A stretch of DNA of 64,000 bases, from NCBI GenBank assembly GCA_019671005.1, contig CM033752.1:22700969-22764968 (forward strand), in the 5' to 3' direction. Position 1 is the first letter of the stretch. Each line of letters starts with the position of its first letter. Below are positions 36,171 through 48,264 of this stretch, in pieces. The position numbers and the translations under genes were made by a program. This stretch comes from Hibiscus mutabilis. Lineage: Eukaryota > Streptophyta > Magnoliopsida > Malvales > Malvaceae. The notes below the pieces were generated by a model that was not told the DNA's origin, searched no databases, and was given only the letters and a program-made list of their open reading frames with translations.

Positions 36171-36203
36171 ATGCATCGAAAAATGACTCGAATGTGCCTC
36201 GGT

Positions 36204-36764
36204 CTAGATAGTGTGCCTCAACTCTTCATCACTCGGCACCACCGCTCGACCTTGAAAACACAAAACCCCATTCTCACTAAAACCAAAATCTGTTTGATTC
36301 ACACCCAAGATATCCTTAACATGCGGCACTAGCTCATCATCATAAGGTTGCTTCTCTTTGATCAACTGCAACATCGAAGGTTTCACTTGTAACTCTTCTA
36401 ACAACCCTTCATCATACGACACACTCAGCCGCACAAACATGGCCTTTAACTCCACTGTGACCTTTCTACTCAAAGCATCCACTACCACATTTTTCTTCCG
36501 AAGGTGGTACTCAATGGTTAGCTCATAATCCTTCAACAACTTCAACCACTTTCGTTGCCTAAGATTTAACTCCTTCTGATACATCAGATATTTTAGACTT
36601 TTATGATCAGTGTATACAACACACTTTTCACCATAGAGATAGTGTCGCCAAATCTTCAAGGCAAACACCACCACAACCAACTCAAGATCGTGCATGGGGT
36701 AATTGCGCTCATGTACCTTCAATGGCCTATATGCATAGGCTACAACCTTTCTTTCATGTATCAA
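36204..36764 (-). pseudogene. Element C RNase H and connection domain (186 codons open)
   Basis: This is the longest intact pol piece of C. It has YAYRPLKVHE, HDLELVVVVFALKIW, VYTDHKSLKYLM and VDALSRKV in order, the RNase H landmarks of Ty3/gypsy elements. It then runs into the linker before the integrase zinc domain (VPHVKDIL, VVPSDEELRH). The first RNase H aspartate (VVYSDASYVGL) is in the piece just upstream, at 36800-36770. The open frame ends at a stop. It has no start context of its own. Confidence 0.8.
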
Positions 36765-36770
36765 TACGTA

Positions 36771-37357
36771 TCATAAACCTACGTAGGACGCATCACTATA
36801 CACAACAAACTCCTTCCTTGACTCTGGTTGAATCAAGATTGGAGCGTGTGTCAAAGCCTCCTTCATCTTATCGAAAGCTTGCTGCCTAACTTCTGTCCAC
36901 TCAAAACCCACATTCTTTTGCAACAACTTCATCAAAGGGGCATTGATCCTTGAAAACCCATCCATAAATCATCGATAATATCTCACCAACCCCAGAAAAC
37001 TACGAACCTTCGAAACAGATTTCGGTGGCTTCCAATTCACAATGGCCTCGACTTTCTGTAGATTCACGTGAATACACTCAGCCCAAACAACATGACTAAG
37101 GAAAATCGCCTGCTTGATCCAAAACTCACATTTACTTAACTTGGCATAAAGCTTGTTGTCTAACAAAACTTACAACACAATTCAGAGATTTGGATTGTGA
37201 TCTTCCTCTGTACGAGAGTACACAAGAATATCATCGATGAATACTACCACTAATTAGTCCAGGAATTCATGGAACACCCTATTCATCATATCCATGAATG
37301 TTGCCGGTGAATTTGTCAAACTAAATGGCATCACTAGGAACTCGTAATGCCCATAGC
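36771..37357 (-). pseudogene. Element C reverse transcriptase, C-terminal part (truncated)
   Basis: On the minus strand the RT palm is visible from the truncation point: YEFLVMPF, then the FIDDI catalytic box (plus strand near 37232) and, after a frame change, KCEFWIKQAIFLSHVV and VRSFLGLVRYYR. A final piece at 36965-36771 carries DGFSRINAPLMKLL and the first RNase H aspartate. Stops fall near 37248 and between the pieces. Sequence upstream of the palm (gag, protease, fingers) is missing. At 37357 the match stops abruptly and a C-type LTR fragment in the opposite orientation begins. Confidence 0.8.
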
Positions 37358-38109
37358 ATTTGGATGTGTTTTAATTTTGAATGAATTGATTAATCAATGT
37401 AATCCCGAAACTATGTGAATTGTTAGTTTCTAGGTTGGATGCAGTTGTTTTTTGGGGTGACTTTGTTGCTGTAGTGTTGTTGGAGGTATAAGGACGTGTT
37501 TAAGATGTTTTTGGATGTTAATTGATTTTGTTAATGTGTTAGAATCATTAGGTTTTGGCTGGGCCTTGTTTAGGTAAGGTTTGGTGGCGTTCTTGATGGT
37601 TTTAGAAAGGTGTTGAGTGGATTCTTGGGAGTTGAGGTTGTGTTTGTTGGTTATTGGAGGTTTGTGTTACAGAGATGCATTTTAATCCTCTATTTTTTAT
37701 TGGATAAAGTAGGGAAGTTGAATCCTTTGGCTTTTGAAGAAGGCGCAGGAGCTTCGAAAGCTTGATTTGCGCATCTGCAAGTAAGTGTTGGATTTTTGGT
37801 GAGTGGAAAAGTGTTTTACTGCTGTTAAAAGGTATGAAAAGGAGTTTTGTGAGTTTAGATAAAGTTTGCTACACTTATCTAAGCTCAGAAGTAAGTATAG
37901 GTTGAACTTTCTCTCGATTTCGGTTTTGCAAAATAAAATCTCATGCACATGTTGACGGTTTATTTACTCACTGTAGTATGCATGTTTTGAAAGTGAAAGA
38001 TGTTGCAAATGAACATAGATGCAGCGCTTTTATACATGTGAGCAAGCGAGGATCCAAGGGTTGATACATTACAAAGTATGCTTTTATACACATTAAGTAG
38101 TAATAAGAA
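37358..38109 (+). mobile_element. Type I LTR fragment in inverted orientation
   Basis: This aligns to the reverse complement of about 33800-34280 in LTR C (CCCGAAACTA, GAGGTATAAGGACGTGTTTAA, GTGTTAGAATCATTAGG blocks). It is therefore an LTR piece in plus orientation facing the minus-strand C pol. It ends where element E is inserted, after AAGAA. Its own LTR ends are absent. Confidence 0.75.
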
Positions 38110-39790
38110 TGTAATGCCCCGATTTTGGGCCTAGGAGTTTTCCTAGTGGTTTGGACGGTCCGGTGAACCTGGATTAGAGATTCGAGTCGGATTCGGGATT
38201 AAAATCGAAACAAATAATTTTGGTGCGATAAAAATACGAGAAATATCAAAAAAACATTATTTAATATATGGATATTTTTGGTAAAGTCAATTTTGGAAAA
38301 TGGACTTTGGAAATTGGACATTTTGGCTAGTGACCAAAATGTAAAGATTGAAAACTATTTTAGTGACTATTTTGAAAAAGGGTCAAATCTTAGAATCTTT
38401 AAGAAGCTATTTTACCAAACTTTAATATCAGATTTTCCTCTCATTTAGGATTATTTTAAAAGTGTTATAATTGGGTAATTAAAAGGGAATTAATTAAAAG
38501 GTAGTTATTTTCTTAAAACCAAAAATCTACGTAACTTTTCTCTCAAACTTTTCTCTCAAAGTTCTTCAGCCAAACACTCACTTTTTCATCCAAAATCTGA
38601 GGTAACACTCTTGATTTCTTAAGTTTTAGTTTCTTAATTGATTCTTTAATTTTGCTTTGCAAAACCTCGTTGAATCTCCTTGTTTTCAAGATCTAAAACA
38701 TCCAATTGAGAAGGAAATCACTCATTAGAGGTAAGGTTCATTCTTCTCCTCTAATTAACGTTTATTTATTGAAATTCCCAAGCATTTGATCCTTGTTTAA
38801 TGTTTTCTAATGAGTTTTGATGAGTTAATTGTGTAAATTGCTTAAATCAAGGTTTAATTGATGAGAACAATGGATTTTTGTTTTGGATCTGTTTTGATGG
38901 GTTCTTGATTTGTTATAATCATAATTTTGATGTTTTATAATGTTGATAAGTTAGTTTTAATATTGGAATCCCGAAATTATAAGAATCTCTAATTTTCTAG
39001 GTTGATAGTGATGTGTTTTTGAGGAGTTGTGGTGGTTAATTGAATGCTGGAGATATAAGGATGTTTGAGGAGTGTTTTAGGTTGTTAATTGATGCTAATT
39101 GAAGTGTTGGAATGTTTGATTGTGGTTGGGTTATGTTAGGAATAGGTTTGTTGTTAATTTTGGGAGTTGTAGAGTGGTTTGGGGTAGAAGATGTTGAGTT
39201 TTAGTGTTGCTGTGATGTTGATTGCATTTTGATACAAGGTACCTCTGTTTTGTGTGATTAAAAGCAGGGAAGTCTTATCCTCAAGCTTGAACGTGAGTTT
39301 TAGAAGCTTTAGAGGTGTGATTGTCGTATCGGTAAGCGAGGCGTTACGAGTCGGTGAGTGGAAACATGTTTACAACTTTACAAAGGTTTGGAAGTTGTGT
39401 TTGGGAGTTTAGATTAAGGTTGAAATGCTAATCTAAGCTCAAAAGTAAGTAAAGGATGAATTATCTCTCGAACTCGATCTTGGCTATAATTTGATGCACT
39501 TGTTTTACATGATTTGCTTACTCACTTTTTATGCATATATTGAGCATGGTTTAATGCTGGAAATTGGTTTCGAAATAATGTTAATGCATTTGAAAGTAAT
39601 GCACGATTTAATAATGTTTATGAACATTGTTTAATGCAAAGGTTGATGCATTGGTTTAATGGTTTTGATTGATGCATATGAAAACAGTGAGTTGGTGATG
39701 TTGAAATGAATTATATTGGCAAGCGATGTTATGAAATGGTTTGAAAAGGAAATCAGATATAGTTGGTCGGCCGTAGGATTGATAGTGCAC

Positions 39791-39799
39791 TATAAAAAG
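39791..39799 (+). promoter_or_regulatory. Candidate TATA box of LTR E
   Basis: TATAAAAAG sits in a block (ATAGTGCACTATAAAAAGG) that is the best conserved part shared by LTRs S1, C and E. It is recognised by sequence only; no start site is known. Confidence 0.4.
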
Positions 39800-40425
39800 G
39801 TGCCTTGGATGTTGAAGGGTTTATATGGTGTACCTAATACTCCATCCAAGTACTTTAACTGATGAGGGGTTGTACGGTACCGTAGAGTCATGTTAGTGGA
39901 TTAAACATCGTACCGATAAGTGGTGTTGAATGGTTTATGAGTACGGAATACTCCACCATGGGTGTCACAACGGTGGAGGGGTTTAAGTTTACCGAATACT
40001 CCCGTGTGTGAAACTTGGGTTACCTGTAGATTGTTTGTTAAGTGTTGAGGGAACACTTATTGAATTTGTGTATCGATGTTAGTTTTGGTAAATGATCACT
40101 TGGTAGCCAATATAATTGTTTATGTATTATGAGATGGATTATGTTGTTTAATGTGATTTAAACATGTTTTACTCTTTAAGCCTTGCATTGGTAGTATGCA
40201 TGGGAAAGCTTAAATTGAGGGTAGGAAATGGGATTTTGTTGTGGGATCCATGATACATGTTGCATATGATTTAATATGCTGCTTTGGAATTGTTAAGTGC
40301 ATGGTTTTTGGTAAGGCATGATAACATGACGATGATTCAAAAGGGTTTTGAAAAGTATTTTACAAATGTATTGTGAGATGGTTTTAAAATGCATTGATGA
40401 TGGTTGTTGTTTGAGCATTCCTCAC

Positions 40426-40442
40426 TAAGCCTAGTGTGCTTA
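40426..40442 (+). other. Conserved stem-loop 'CTCACTAAG' of LTR E
   Basis: CTCAC is followed by TAAGC, a seven-base loop and GCTTA. Confidence 0.6.
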
Positions 40443-40869
40443 CGCTCTCTTTTCCATCAATACATAAAACTAAGGTTTGAGGCAGCAAATAAACGAGGAA
40501 GGAAACTCCAAGACTTGAACTCAAAGTCTGGTTTGGGCATCAAAAAATTGTAATAATGGAAATGTGTCGATTAAGGTTTTGGGAGGGTTTTGATGAACTC
40601 CCTGTGGTTGCAAGTTTTACTTGCTTTTTTGGATTTGTAATATGTTTTTAAGAGATTGTGATATGGTTGGTTTGATGCCTTAGATGTGGACTAGGAAGCA
40701 TGCCTTTAGATTTGATTGCTTGAGTATGCTAGATAAGCTAGGATGGTTTTTGGTGATGTTATGATGTTGATTAATCACTTTGATGATGTTTTGTGATGAT
40801 TAGCTAAGTGGTAAGCTTGATTGAGGTGAGCCAAAGTCTCATATGTTAGACCTAAATGTCATTACAGGC

Positions 40870-41275
40870 CTCTGTGTACCAGTACGAATACCTCAAGATC
40901 AGTACGCGGGGTCTGTACGAGGCTCAAAGTGTTGAATTAAAGCTACGGGTACCGATATGCCTAGCCACCGTATCGATATGATTTAAGGGATTTGTAAGCT
41001 TGTTTCGGTACACAGGTTTGAGGATCAGTATAACCCCTTTGAATTAAGTAACCCGTACTGATACGCGGGGTACCATATCTGTATACATTTTGGTTAATGG
41101 AATCCCGAGTTTTGAGAAAATGAGAAGGGGATCGGTACGGGTCAAAGTTGTACCGGTACAAGGGTGGTCAACACACTGTATCAGTACGTAACTTAGTGTA
41201 CCGGTACATAGAGCCATTTAATCTGTTAACCCGTATTGGTACGGGCTTGACTGTATCGGTACGCTAGGTTGTGTT
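40870..41275. repeat. Cluster of dyad motif CGTAYYRRTACG in LTR E
   Basis: About a dozen copies occur, including TGTACCAGTACG, CGTATCGATATG, CGTACTGATACG, TGTACCGGTACA, TGTATCAGTACG, CGTATTGGTACG and TGTATCGGTACG. Confidence 0.8.
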
Positions 41276-41621
41276 TGTACTCTTTGGTGATGGCTGAAGT
41301 TTGAAAATCATGGAATTTGATCCCTATTTGATATGTATGTAAATAATTGGTTGCGAGTGATTTTTTTGGAATGGGATTTGACCCACATGTATGTAATTGG
41401 ACTAATTAAAGGTTGGTAACCTTAACATGTAAAATTGTTGAGAATTTATGGAATTTGCGTTTTGGTCCTTGAAGTGTTACGTTGTGCATTTGATTCTCAT
41501 TTTGCAATCTGATTAATATGGGAAGTTGCCGCTATGTCATGCATACATAGGACTCTAATAATATTCATCTAGACAAGATAAAAAGGAAAAAAAAAGGGTT
41601 TGATTTAGGGTTTTAGATCTA

Positions 41622-41637
41622 GTTTGCTTTGGCAAAC
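41622..41637 (+). other. Hairpin near the 3' end of LTR E
   Basis: GTTTGC and GCAAAC pair around TTTG, 52 bases from the LTR 3' end. Confidence 0.6.
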
Positions 41638-41689
41638 CTACTATGGTTCTTTTAGTCCAGTTTCGGCTAGGCCGGACTAAGGGGTTACA

Positions 41690-41709
41690 TTTGGTAGTAT
41701 CAGAGCCAG
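41690..41709 (+). promoter_or_regulatory. Primer binding site of element E (tRNA-Met type)
   Basis: TTTGGTAGTATCAGAGCC directly follows GTTACA. It contains GTATCAGAGCC in full, with a short insertion after TGG compared with the usual TGGTATCAGAGC. Confidence 0.7.
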
Positions 41710-41940
41710 GTTAGCAAAAATTGGGATAGTGTTTGTAACGTGATGTTTGCTATGCACGGTGATTGTTTACATGAACAGTGTTTGAATTATGCCATGTTTG
41801 GGTACCTTGGGGACACATTGCCATATTACTATGTTTATGAAATGATTTTGGTTTTAAATAGAAGTCTTGGATTCTTGCTTGAAGCTGACATGATTATTTT
41901 GTTTTTGTGTAATTATCATGCCTTAGATACGTTTTAGACT

Positions 41941-43080
41941 ATGCAACCTAGGAGAGAATTATGATCTAGCAGAAACTCTGCTACTGGAGGACAGGGAGTC
42001 GAGGGCGAGCTAGTACACCCTAAAGATTTGTCGCTGCCTCCGCCTAATTCTCCTGAAGGAGTGGAACAAGTACCCCCTGCACCACCTAGTCCGGTGTTTG
42101 GGGATATGACGCCTCTGGTTCAGGCGATGACAAGAGCATTCCAGGCTACGATGGCTGGAGCTCACGTACCTATTCTGGCACCTGCTGCTATTAATCTGAG
42201 TTTATCGTTGGAGCGTTTACGTGACCTTAGAGGGGTTGAATATAGAGGGTTAGCACTCGATGTATTCGAAGAGTGGATGGCTAGTATAGAGCGTATCTTG
42301 GTTCAGTTGGGGTCTAATGATGACCGCAAGTTAGGATGTGTTGTTTCCCTGTTGCAAGATGATACGTATAGTTGGTGGACCACTGCAATCACGGGCATGA
42401 AACCCAGTGATATGACGTGGGAGTTCTTCTAGGCTGCATTCATGAAGAAATATCTGGGTGTTAGATATATGGACGAAAAAAATGAGGGTTTATGGCATTG
42501 GTTTAGGGCAGTATGACCGTGTATGAATATGAGGTGCAATTTGTACAGCTGAGTCAGTACGCACCTGAGCTGGTGCCAGATGAGAGGCACTGTTGTGATC
42601 ATTTTTTGTATGGTTTGGTGCAGGATGTCAAGACGTACATGTTGGCCATTGAGTATAATGAGTTTGATGTTCTAGTATCTCGGGCAAAGGATATAGAGTA
42701 GAGTATGGGTTTGTCTCGTCATTTTGGAGGTTTTAGCTCGGGAATAGAGCTGCAGAGTATAGTTCTGGGGGTGGTCAGGCTAAGAGGCACCATGACTGGA
42801 GATTTTGACCATATGCGAGGCGCAGTGGAGATGTGTAGGATGAGGTTATCAAGGACAGTATGCTCAGGTTCAAGCAACGCATAATAGTTGTTAGGGTTGT
42901 GGTTCTAGAGAACATATAAGGCGAGCGCGTTTGGCCAGAGAGGGGCAGACCCCTGCAATTGTGGCTGCGAACTCTTGTTGGAGTTGTGGGTCGATAGAAC
43001 ATATCAGACAAGATTGTCCTTTGCTTGCTAGAGGTAGGCAGGCACCTACACCTGTGGCTGCACCACCTAGGGGCTGTGGG
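41941..43080 (+). pseudogene. Element E gag (decayed)
   Basis: An ATG at 41941 starts MQPRREL and meets TGA at 41962 in the same frame as the long open stretch 42028-42432. That stretch holds a proline-rich leader and then the retrotransposon-gag domain (EEWMASIERI, YSWWTTAITG, MTWEFF), ended by TAG at 42430. A frameshift near 42490 leads to 42513-42701 (YEYEVQFVQLSQYAPELV). Two zinc knuckles follow at about 42893 (first cysteine box damaged by a stop) and 42970-43020 (CWSCGSIEHIRQDC, an intact CX2CX4HX4C). Gag cannot be made as one protein. Confidence 0.82.
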
Positions 43081-43204
43081 CGCGACCGACGTACCTTCTA
43101 GAGGATAGAGGAGGAACAGATGATTGTGGAGCACGCAGTGGTGGTTTGACTGAAAGAAGGTGGACCAGCGAGGATCTATGCTCATCGAGAGGGGAGAAAC
43201 GACA

Positions 43205-43620
43205 TAGACATGATAGCAGGTACCTTTACCTTGCATTCGATGTCATTGTTATCTTTGGTAGATTCTGGTTCTACAAATTCATATGTATTGCATGAGCATG
43301 CACATTTGCTTAGTGTACCGGTAGAAATGCTTGATGTTGGTATAGGAGTGACAAGTTTTTTGGAAAAATACTAGTTACAAGGAAGTTGCATCGGAGATGC
43401 CCTTTGATGGTTCAGGGTTATGTGTTTGCGGCTGACCTTATGGAGTTACTGTTTTAGGGTTTTACATGATTTTGGGTATGGACTGGTTGTTCGAGCATCG
43501 AGATGTGGTTGATTTTGAGACCAAGTGGGTTTCTTTGAAGCTTGTTGATGATTATGAAGTTGTAGTTATGGGCAAAAATGTAAAGTTCTTGTCTAATATG
43601 GTTTCGGTCATGCAAAAGTA
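43205..43620 (+). pseudogene. Element E aspartic protease (active site kept, frame broken)
   Basis: The active-site segment LVDSGSTNSYV at 43255-43287 keeps D-S-G. Downstream are a stop near 43372 and a frameshift near 43440, then GMDWLFEHRDVVDFETKWVSL, the usual C-terminal retropepsin region of plant gypsy elements. It lies between the zinc knuckle and RT. Confidence 0.75.
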
Positions 43621-43624
43621 GAAG

Positions 43625-45111
43625 TTGCTCGAATGTGGATGTCGGGCGTATCTTGCTTATGTAATGAATTTGAATGTGGAAGAAGTACGGACGAAGGATA
43701 TCCATACTGTTTGTGACTTTTCGTGTGTGTTTTTGAAAGAGTTACCTAGTTTGCCACCGGATAAGGTGGTAGAGTTTTGCATTAAGACCTATGCTAATTC
43801 GGCTTTGGTGTCGATTGCACCATATCGTATGGCACCAAATGAGTTGACAGAGTTGAAGACACAACTTCAGGAGTTGTTGGATTAAGGTTTCATTCGGCCT
43901 AGTATGTCATCGTGGGGAGCATCAGTGTTGTTTGTGAAAAAGAATGATGGCACGTTGAGGAAGTGTATAGATTATCGATAACTGAATAAGTTGACGATTA
44001 AGAACAAGTATCCCTTACCACGGATTGATGATCTGTCCGATCAATTTCGGGGAGCTATGTTGTTTTCCAATATCGATTTGAGATCTGGATATTATCAGTT
44101 GGAGGTTAAGGATAAAGATGTATTAAAGACTGCTTTCCGTAAGAGTATGACCATTATGATTTCTTGGTAATGTCGTTTGGGTTGACGAATGCCTGCAGCA
44201 TTTATAGGTATGATAAACCGTGTGTTCCATAAATTTTTGGAGCAATTTGTAGTAGTATTCATCGATGATATTCTTCTGTACTCTCGTATCGAGGAGGATC
44301 ACGATCGACACTTGAGGATTGTGTTGCAGACCTTGCTGAATAATCAGCTTTATGCTAAGTTGAGCAAATGCGTGTTTTGGATTAGGGAAGTGGTTTTTCT
44401 TGGGCATGTTGTTTCAACTGAAGGTATTCGGGTAGATCCTAAATATTTGAGGAAGTTGTAAATTGGAAACAACCGAAGTTGATGATAGAAGTCCATAGCT
44501 TTCTGGGCTTGGTGGGTTATTACCATCAATTTGTGGATGGATTTTCGAGAGTTGCTACTCCGTTGACCAAGTTATTGCAAAAAGATACGCGGTTTGAGTG
44601 GTCAGAAGCTAGACATCAGGCATTTGAGAAGTTGAAAGAAGCTCTGACGCAAGCTCCAATCTTGATTCAACTTGAGTCAAGGAACGAGTTTGTGGTGTAT
44701 AGTGACTCATCCTACGTTGGGTTAGGGTGTGTGTTGATGCAGGATGGGAAAGTCGTGGCTTATGCATCGATGCAATTGAAAGTGTATGAACGCAACTACC
44801 CTACGCATGATCTAGAGCTCGCAGCGGTAGTGTTTGCGTTCAAAATTTGGAGACATTACCTTTATGGTGAAAAGTGTGTTGTATACACTAACCATAAGAG
44901 TTTGAAGTATTTGATGACACAGATTGAGTTGAATCTTCATCAGCATAGGTGGTTAGAGTTGTTGAAGGATTACGATCTGACTATTGGGTACTATCTGGGT
45001 AAAGCCAATGTTGTGGCTGATGCTTTGAGTAGAAAGGTCGTTGTGGAGTTGAGAGCCATGTTTGCTAGGTTAAGTGTGACCCAGGATAGAGGGTTGTTAG
45101 CAGAGTTGTAA
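43625..45111 (+). pseudogene. Element E reverse transcriptase and RNase H (decayed)
   Basis: The RT N-terminal part (SIAPYRMAPNELTELK) is open from 43625 to a TAA at 43883. The fingers and palm follow with SNIDLRSGYYQ (catalytic aspartate kept), a stop in place of the Q of YRQLNK, and frameshifts near 44145 and 44190. The FIDDI box near 44258 is intact. RNase H is open for 210 codons at 44479-45111. It has YSDSSYVGLG and HDLELAAVVFAFKIW, but the third acidic site reads YTNHKSL instead of YTDHKSL. All three RT aspartates survive, but the RNase H site and the frame do not. Confidence 0.85.
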
Positions 45112-46568
45112 GTGAAACCTTCGTTGGCACAGTTAATTAAGGAAAAATAGTCGTATGATGAGGCGTTGGTACCTCATGTCAAGGACATCATGGATGGAAA
45201 TCCTACGAATTATCACTTTAATAGTGATAGGTTTTTGTGCTTTAAAGATCGGATTATGGTGCCTAGTGACGAGGAGTTGAGATGGATGATTTTGACCGAG
45301 GCACATGCTAGTCCTTTTGCTATGCATCCTGGTAGTACTAAAATGTATCAGGGGTTGAGGAAGGAGTACTATTGGGTGGTTTTGAAAAAAGATGTGGTTG
45401 ATTGTGTTGCTAGATGTATGGTGTGTCAGCGGGTGAAAGCTGAACATCAGTTTCCTTCCTGGTTGTTGCAACCGTTGAAAATTTTGGAGTAGAAGTGGGA
45501 AATGATCACCATGGATTTTGTGTTAGGACTGCTTTTGACACTATCTAAAAAGGATTTCATTTGGGTTATTGTGGATTGGTTTACGAAGTGTGCACATTTT
45601 ATGCCCGTGCAAATGACGTACTCGTTGGATAAGTTGGCAAAGTTGTATGTTGCTAAAATTGTGAGGTTGCATGGGGTGCCCAAATCGATTGTTTCGGATA
45701 GGGATCTGCGGTTTACAGCGAGGTTTTAGAAGTGTTTGCACTGAGCTTTGGGTACTCGCTTGAATTTCAGTACATCATATCATCCTCAGACGGATGGCCA
45801 GTCTGAATGTGTGATTCGGATCTTAGAGGATATGTTGAAATGTTGTATTATTGAGTTCCAAGGAAATTGGGAAAGGCAGTTGCCTTTGGTATATTTTTTG
45901 TACAATAACAGTTACCAAGCAAGTATGAAGATGGCACCGTATGAAGCCTTGTATGGTAGGAGGTGTCGTACGCCCTTGTGTTGAGCTGAGGCTGGGGAAA
46001 AGTATGTTTCTATGCCTGATGTGTTGAAAGACGCAGATGAGAAAGTAAATATGATTTGTGATCGTTTAAAAAGGCCTCGAATAGGCATAAATCCTATGCA
46101 GATTTGAAGCGTAAAGAGGTTGAGTACGATGTTGGTGAAAAAGTGTTCTTGAAAGTTTCGCCTTGGAAGAAGGTGATGCATTTTAGGCATAAAGTAAAGT
46201 TGAGCCCAAGGTTTATTAGACCGTATATGGTGCTAGAACGCATTGGTCCTGTGTCTTATCGGTTGAGGTTACCTCCTGAGTTGGAGAAGATTCATGATGT
46301 GTTTCATGTGTCCATGTTGCGGAGGTATCGCTCAGATCTGCTGCATGTTATGCCAGTTGAGGATATTGAGATGCGACTGGATTATTCCTATAATGAGGAA
46401 CCAGTGGAGATCCTTGACTCCAGTAGTAGAGTTCTTCGTGGCAAGATGATTGAACTTGTTAAGGTATTGCCGCGACATCGCGGTATTGAGGAGGCCACAT
46501 GGGAGAGTAAGTCAGACATGGTTGCTCAGTTTCCACATTTGTTTCCGTCAGGTAAATTTAGAGGATGA
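45112..46568 (+). pseudogene. Element E integrase and chromodomain (few breaks)
   Basis: The zinc domain is complete: HASPFAMHPG then CMVCQRVKAEH at 45300-45450. The catalytic core has MDFVLGLLL, VSDRDLRF and GQSECVIRILEDML, which keeps D, D and E. Stops lie at 45490, 45727, 45742 and 45981, and a frameshift near 46075. The last open stretch (46104-46568, 154 codons) carries VGEKVFLKV, DVFHVSML and the chromodomain-like tail (NEEPVEIL, RVLRGKMIELVKVL, ATWESK). The W expected in VLWRH is proline. It ends 20 bases before the 3' LTR, as is normal for this clade. Confidence 0.85.
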
Positions 46569-46576
46569 AATTTCTT

Positions 46577-46588
46577 AAGGGGGAGAGT
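46577..46588 (+). promoter_or_regulatory. Polypurine tract of element E
   Basis: AAGGGGGAGAGT directly precedes the 3' LTR start TGTAACGCCCC. It is identical to the tract of element B. Confidence 0.85.
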
Positions 46589-48264
46589 TGTAACGCCCCG
46601 GTTTTGGGCCTAGGAGTTTTCCTAGTGGTTTAGACTGTCTAGTGGATCGAGATTAGAGATTCGAGTCGGATTCAAGATTAAAATTGGAACAAATAATTTT
46701 GGTGCGAGAAAAATATGAGAAAATATCTAAAAATCATTATTTAGTATATGGATATTTTTGGTAAAGTCAATTTTGGAAAATGGATTTTGGAAATTGGATA
46801 TTTTGGCTAGTGACCAAAATGTAAAGATTGAAAACTATTTTTAGTGACTATTTTGAAAATGGGTCAAATCTTAGAATCTTTAAGGAGCTATTTTACCAAA
46901 CTTTAATATCAGATTTTCCTCTCATTTAGGATTATTTTAAAAGTTTTCTAATTGGCTAATTAAAAGAGAATTAATTAAATGGTGGTTATTTTCTTAAAAT
47001 CAAAAATCTACGTAACTTTTCTCTCAAAGTTCTTCATCCAAACACTCATTTTTCATCCAAAATCTGAGGTAACACTCTTGATTTCTTAAGTTTTAGTTTC
47101 TTAATTGATTCTTTAATTTTGCTTTGCAAAACCTCATTAAATTTCTTTGTTTTCAAGATCTAAAACATCCAATTGAGAGGGAAATCACTCATTAAAGGTA
47201 AGGTTCGTTCTTCTCCTCTAATGAATTGTTCTTTATTGAAATTCCCAAATATTTGATCCTTGTTTGATGTTTCCTAATGAGTTTTGATGAGTTAATTGTG
47301 AAAATTGCTTAAATCAAGGTTTAATTGATGAGAACAAGAGATTTTCGTTTTGGATATGTTTTACTGGGTTCTTGATTTGTTATAATCATAATTTTGATGT
47401 TTTATAATGTTGATAAATTGGTTTTAATATTGGAATCCCGAAACTATATGAATCTCTAATTTTTAGGTTGATAGTGATGTGTTTTTTAGGAGTTGTGGTG
47501 GTTAATTAAATGCTAGAGATATAAGGTTGTTTGAGGAGTGTTTTAGGTTGTTAATTGATGCTAACTGAAGTGTTGGAACGTTTGATTGGGGTTGGGTTAA
47601 GTTAGGAGGAGGTTTGTTGTTAATTTTGGGAGTTGTAGAGTGGTTTGGGGTAAAAGATGTTGAGTTTTAGTGTTGCTGTGATGTTGATTGCATTTTGATG
47701 CCTTGTACCTCTGTTTTGTGTGATTAAAAGCAGGGGAGTATGATCCTCAAGCTTGAACGTGAGTTTCAGAAGCTTTAGAGGCGTGATTGTTGCATCGGCA
47801 AGCGAGGCGATGCGAGTTGGTGAATGGAAACGTGTTTACAACTTTGCAAAGGTTTGAAAGTTGTGTTTGTGAGTTTAGATTGAGCTTGAAACGCTAATAT
47901 AAGCTCAGAAGTAAGTAAAGGATGAATCCTCTCTTGAACTCGGTCTTGGCTATAGTTTGATGCACTTGTTTTACATGATTTGATTACTCACTATTTATGC
48001 ATATATTGAGCATGGTTTAATGCTGGAAATTGGTTTCAAAATGATGTTAATGCATTTGGAAGTAATGCACGATTTATTAATGTTTATGAACATTGTTTAA
48101 TGCAAAGGTTGATGCATTGGTTTAATGGTTTTGATTGATGCATATTAAAATATTAATTTGAGGCTTTTGAAATGAATTATATTGGTAAGTGATGTTATGA
48201 AATGGTTTGAAAAGAAAATCAGATATAGTTGGCCGGCTATAAGATTAATAGTGCACTATAAAAG
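46589..48264 (+). mobile_element. Element E, 3' LTR (truncated)
   Basis: This aligns with 38110-39800 of the 5' LTR and stops just after the TATA-like CACTATAAAAGG. The remaining 1.9 kb is not in the window next to it; the sequence changes to fragment F. The exact junction is uncertain by about 20 bases. Confidence 0.85.

Larger units (their letters stand above)
38110..41689 (+). mobile_element. Element E, 5' LTR (3580 bp, type I)
   Basis: The LTR starts TGTAATGCCCC, ends AAGGGGTTACA, and is followed by a tRNA-Met-type primer site. The first 1.7 kb aligns with the 3' LTR from 46589 with scattered differences. It also carries LTR C/S1 landmarks: GATATAGTTGGTCGGCC, then a TATA-like CACTATAAAAAGG at 39788-39800. 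It contains the stem-loop at 40426-40442, the dyad cluster at 40870-41275 and the hairpin at 41622-41637. No gene is supported. Confidence 0.9.

Noticed and set aside
45133..45471. 112-residue minus-strand open frame
   Set aside because: Antisense to the integrase zinc domain of element E.
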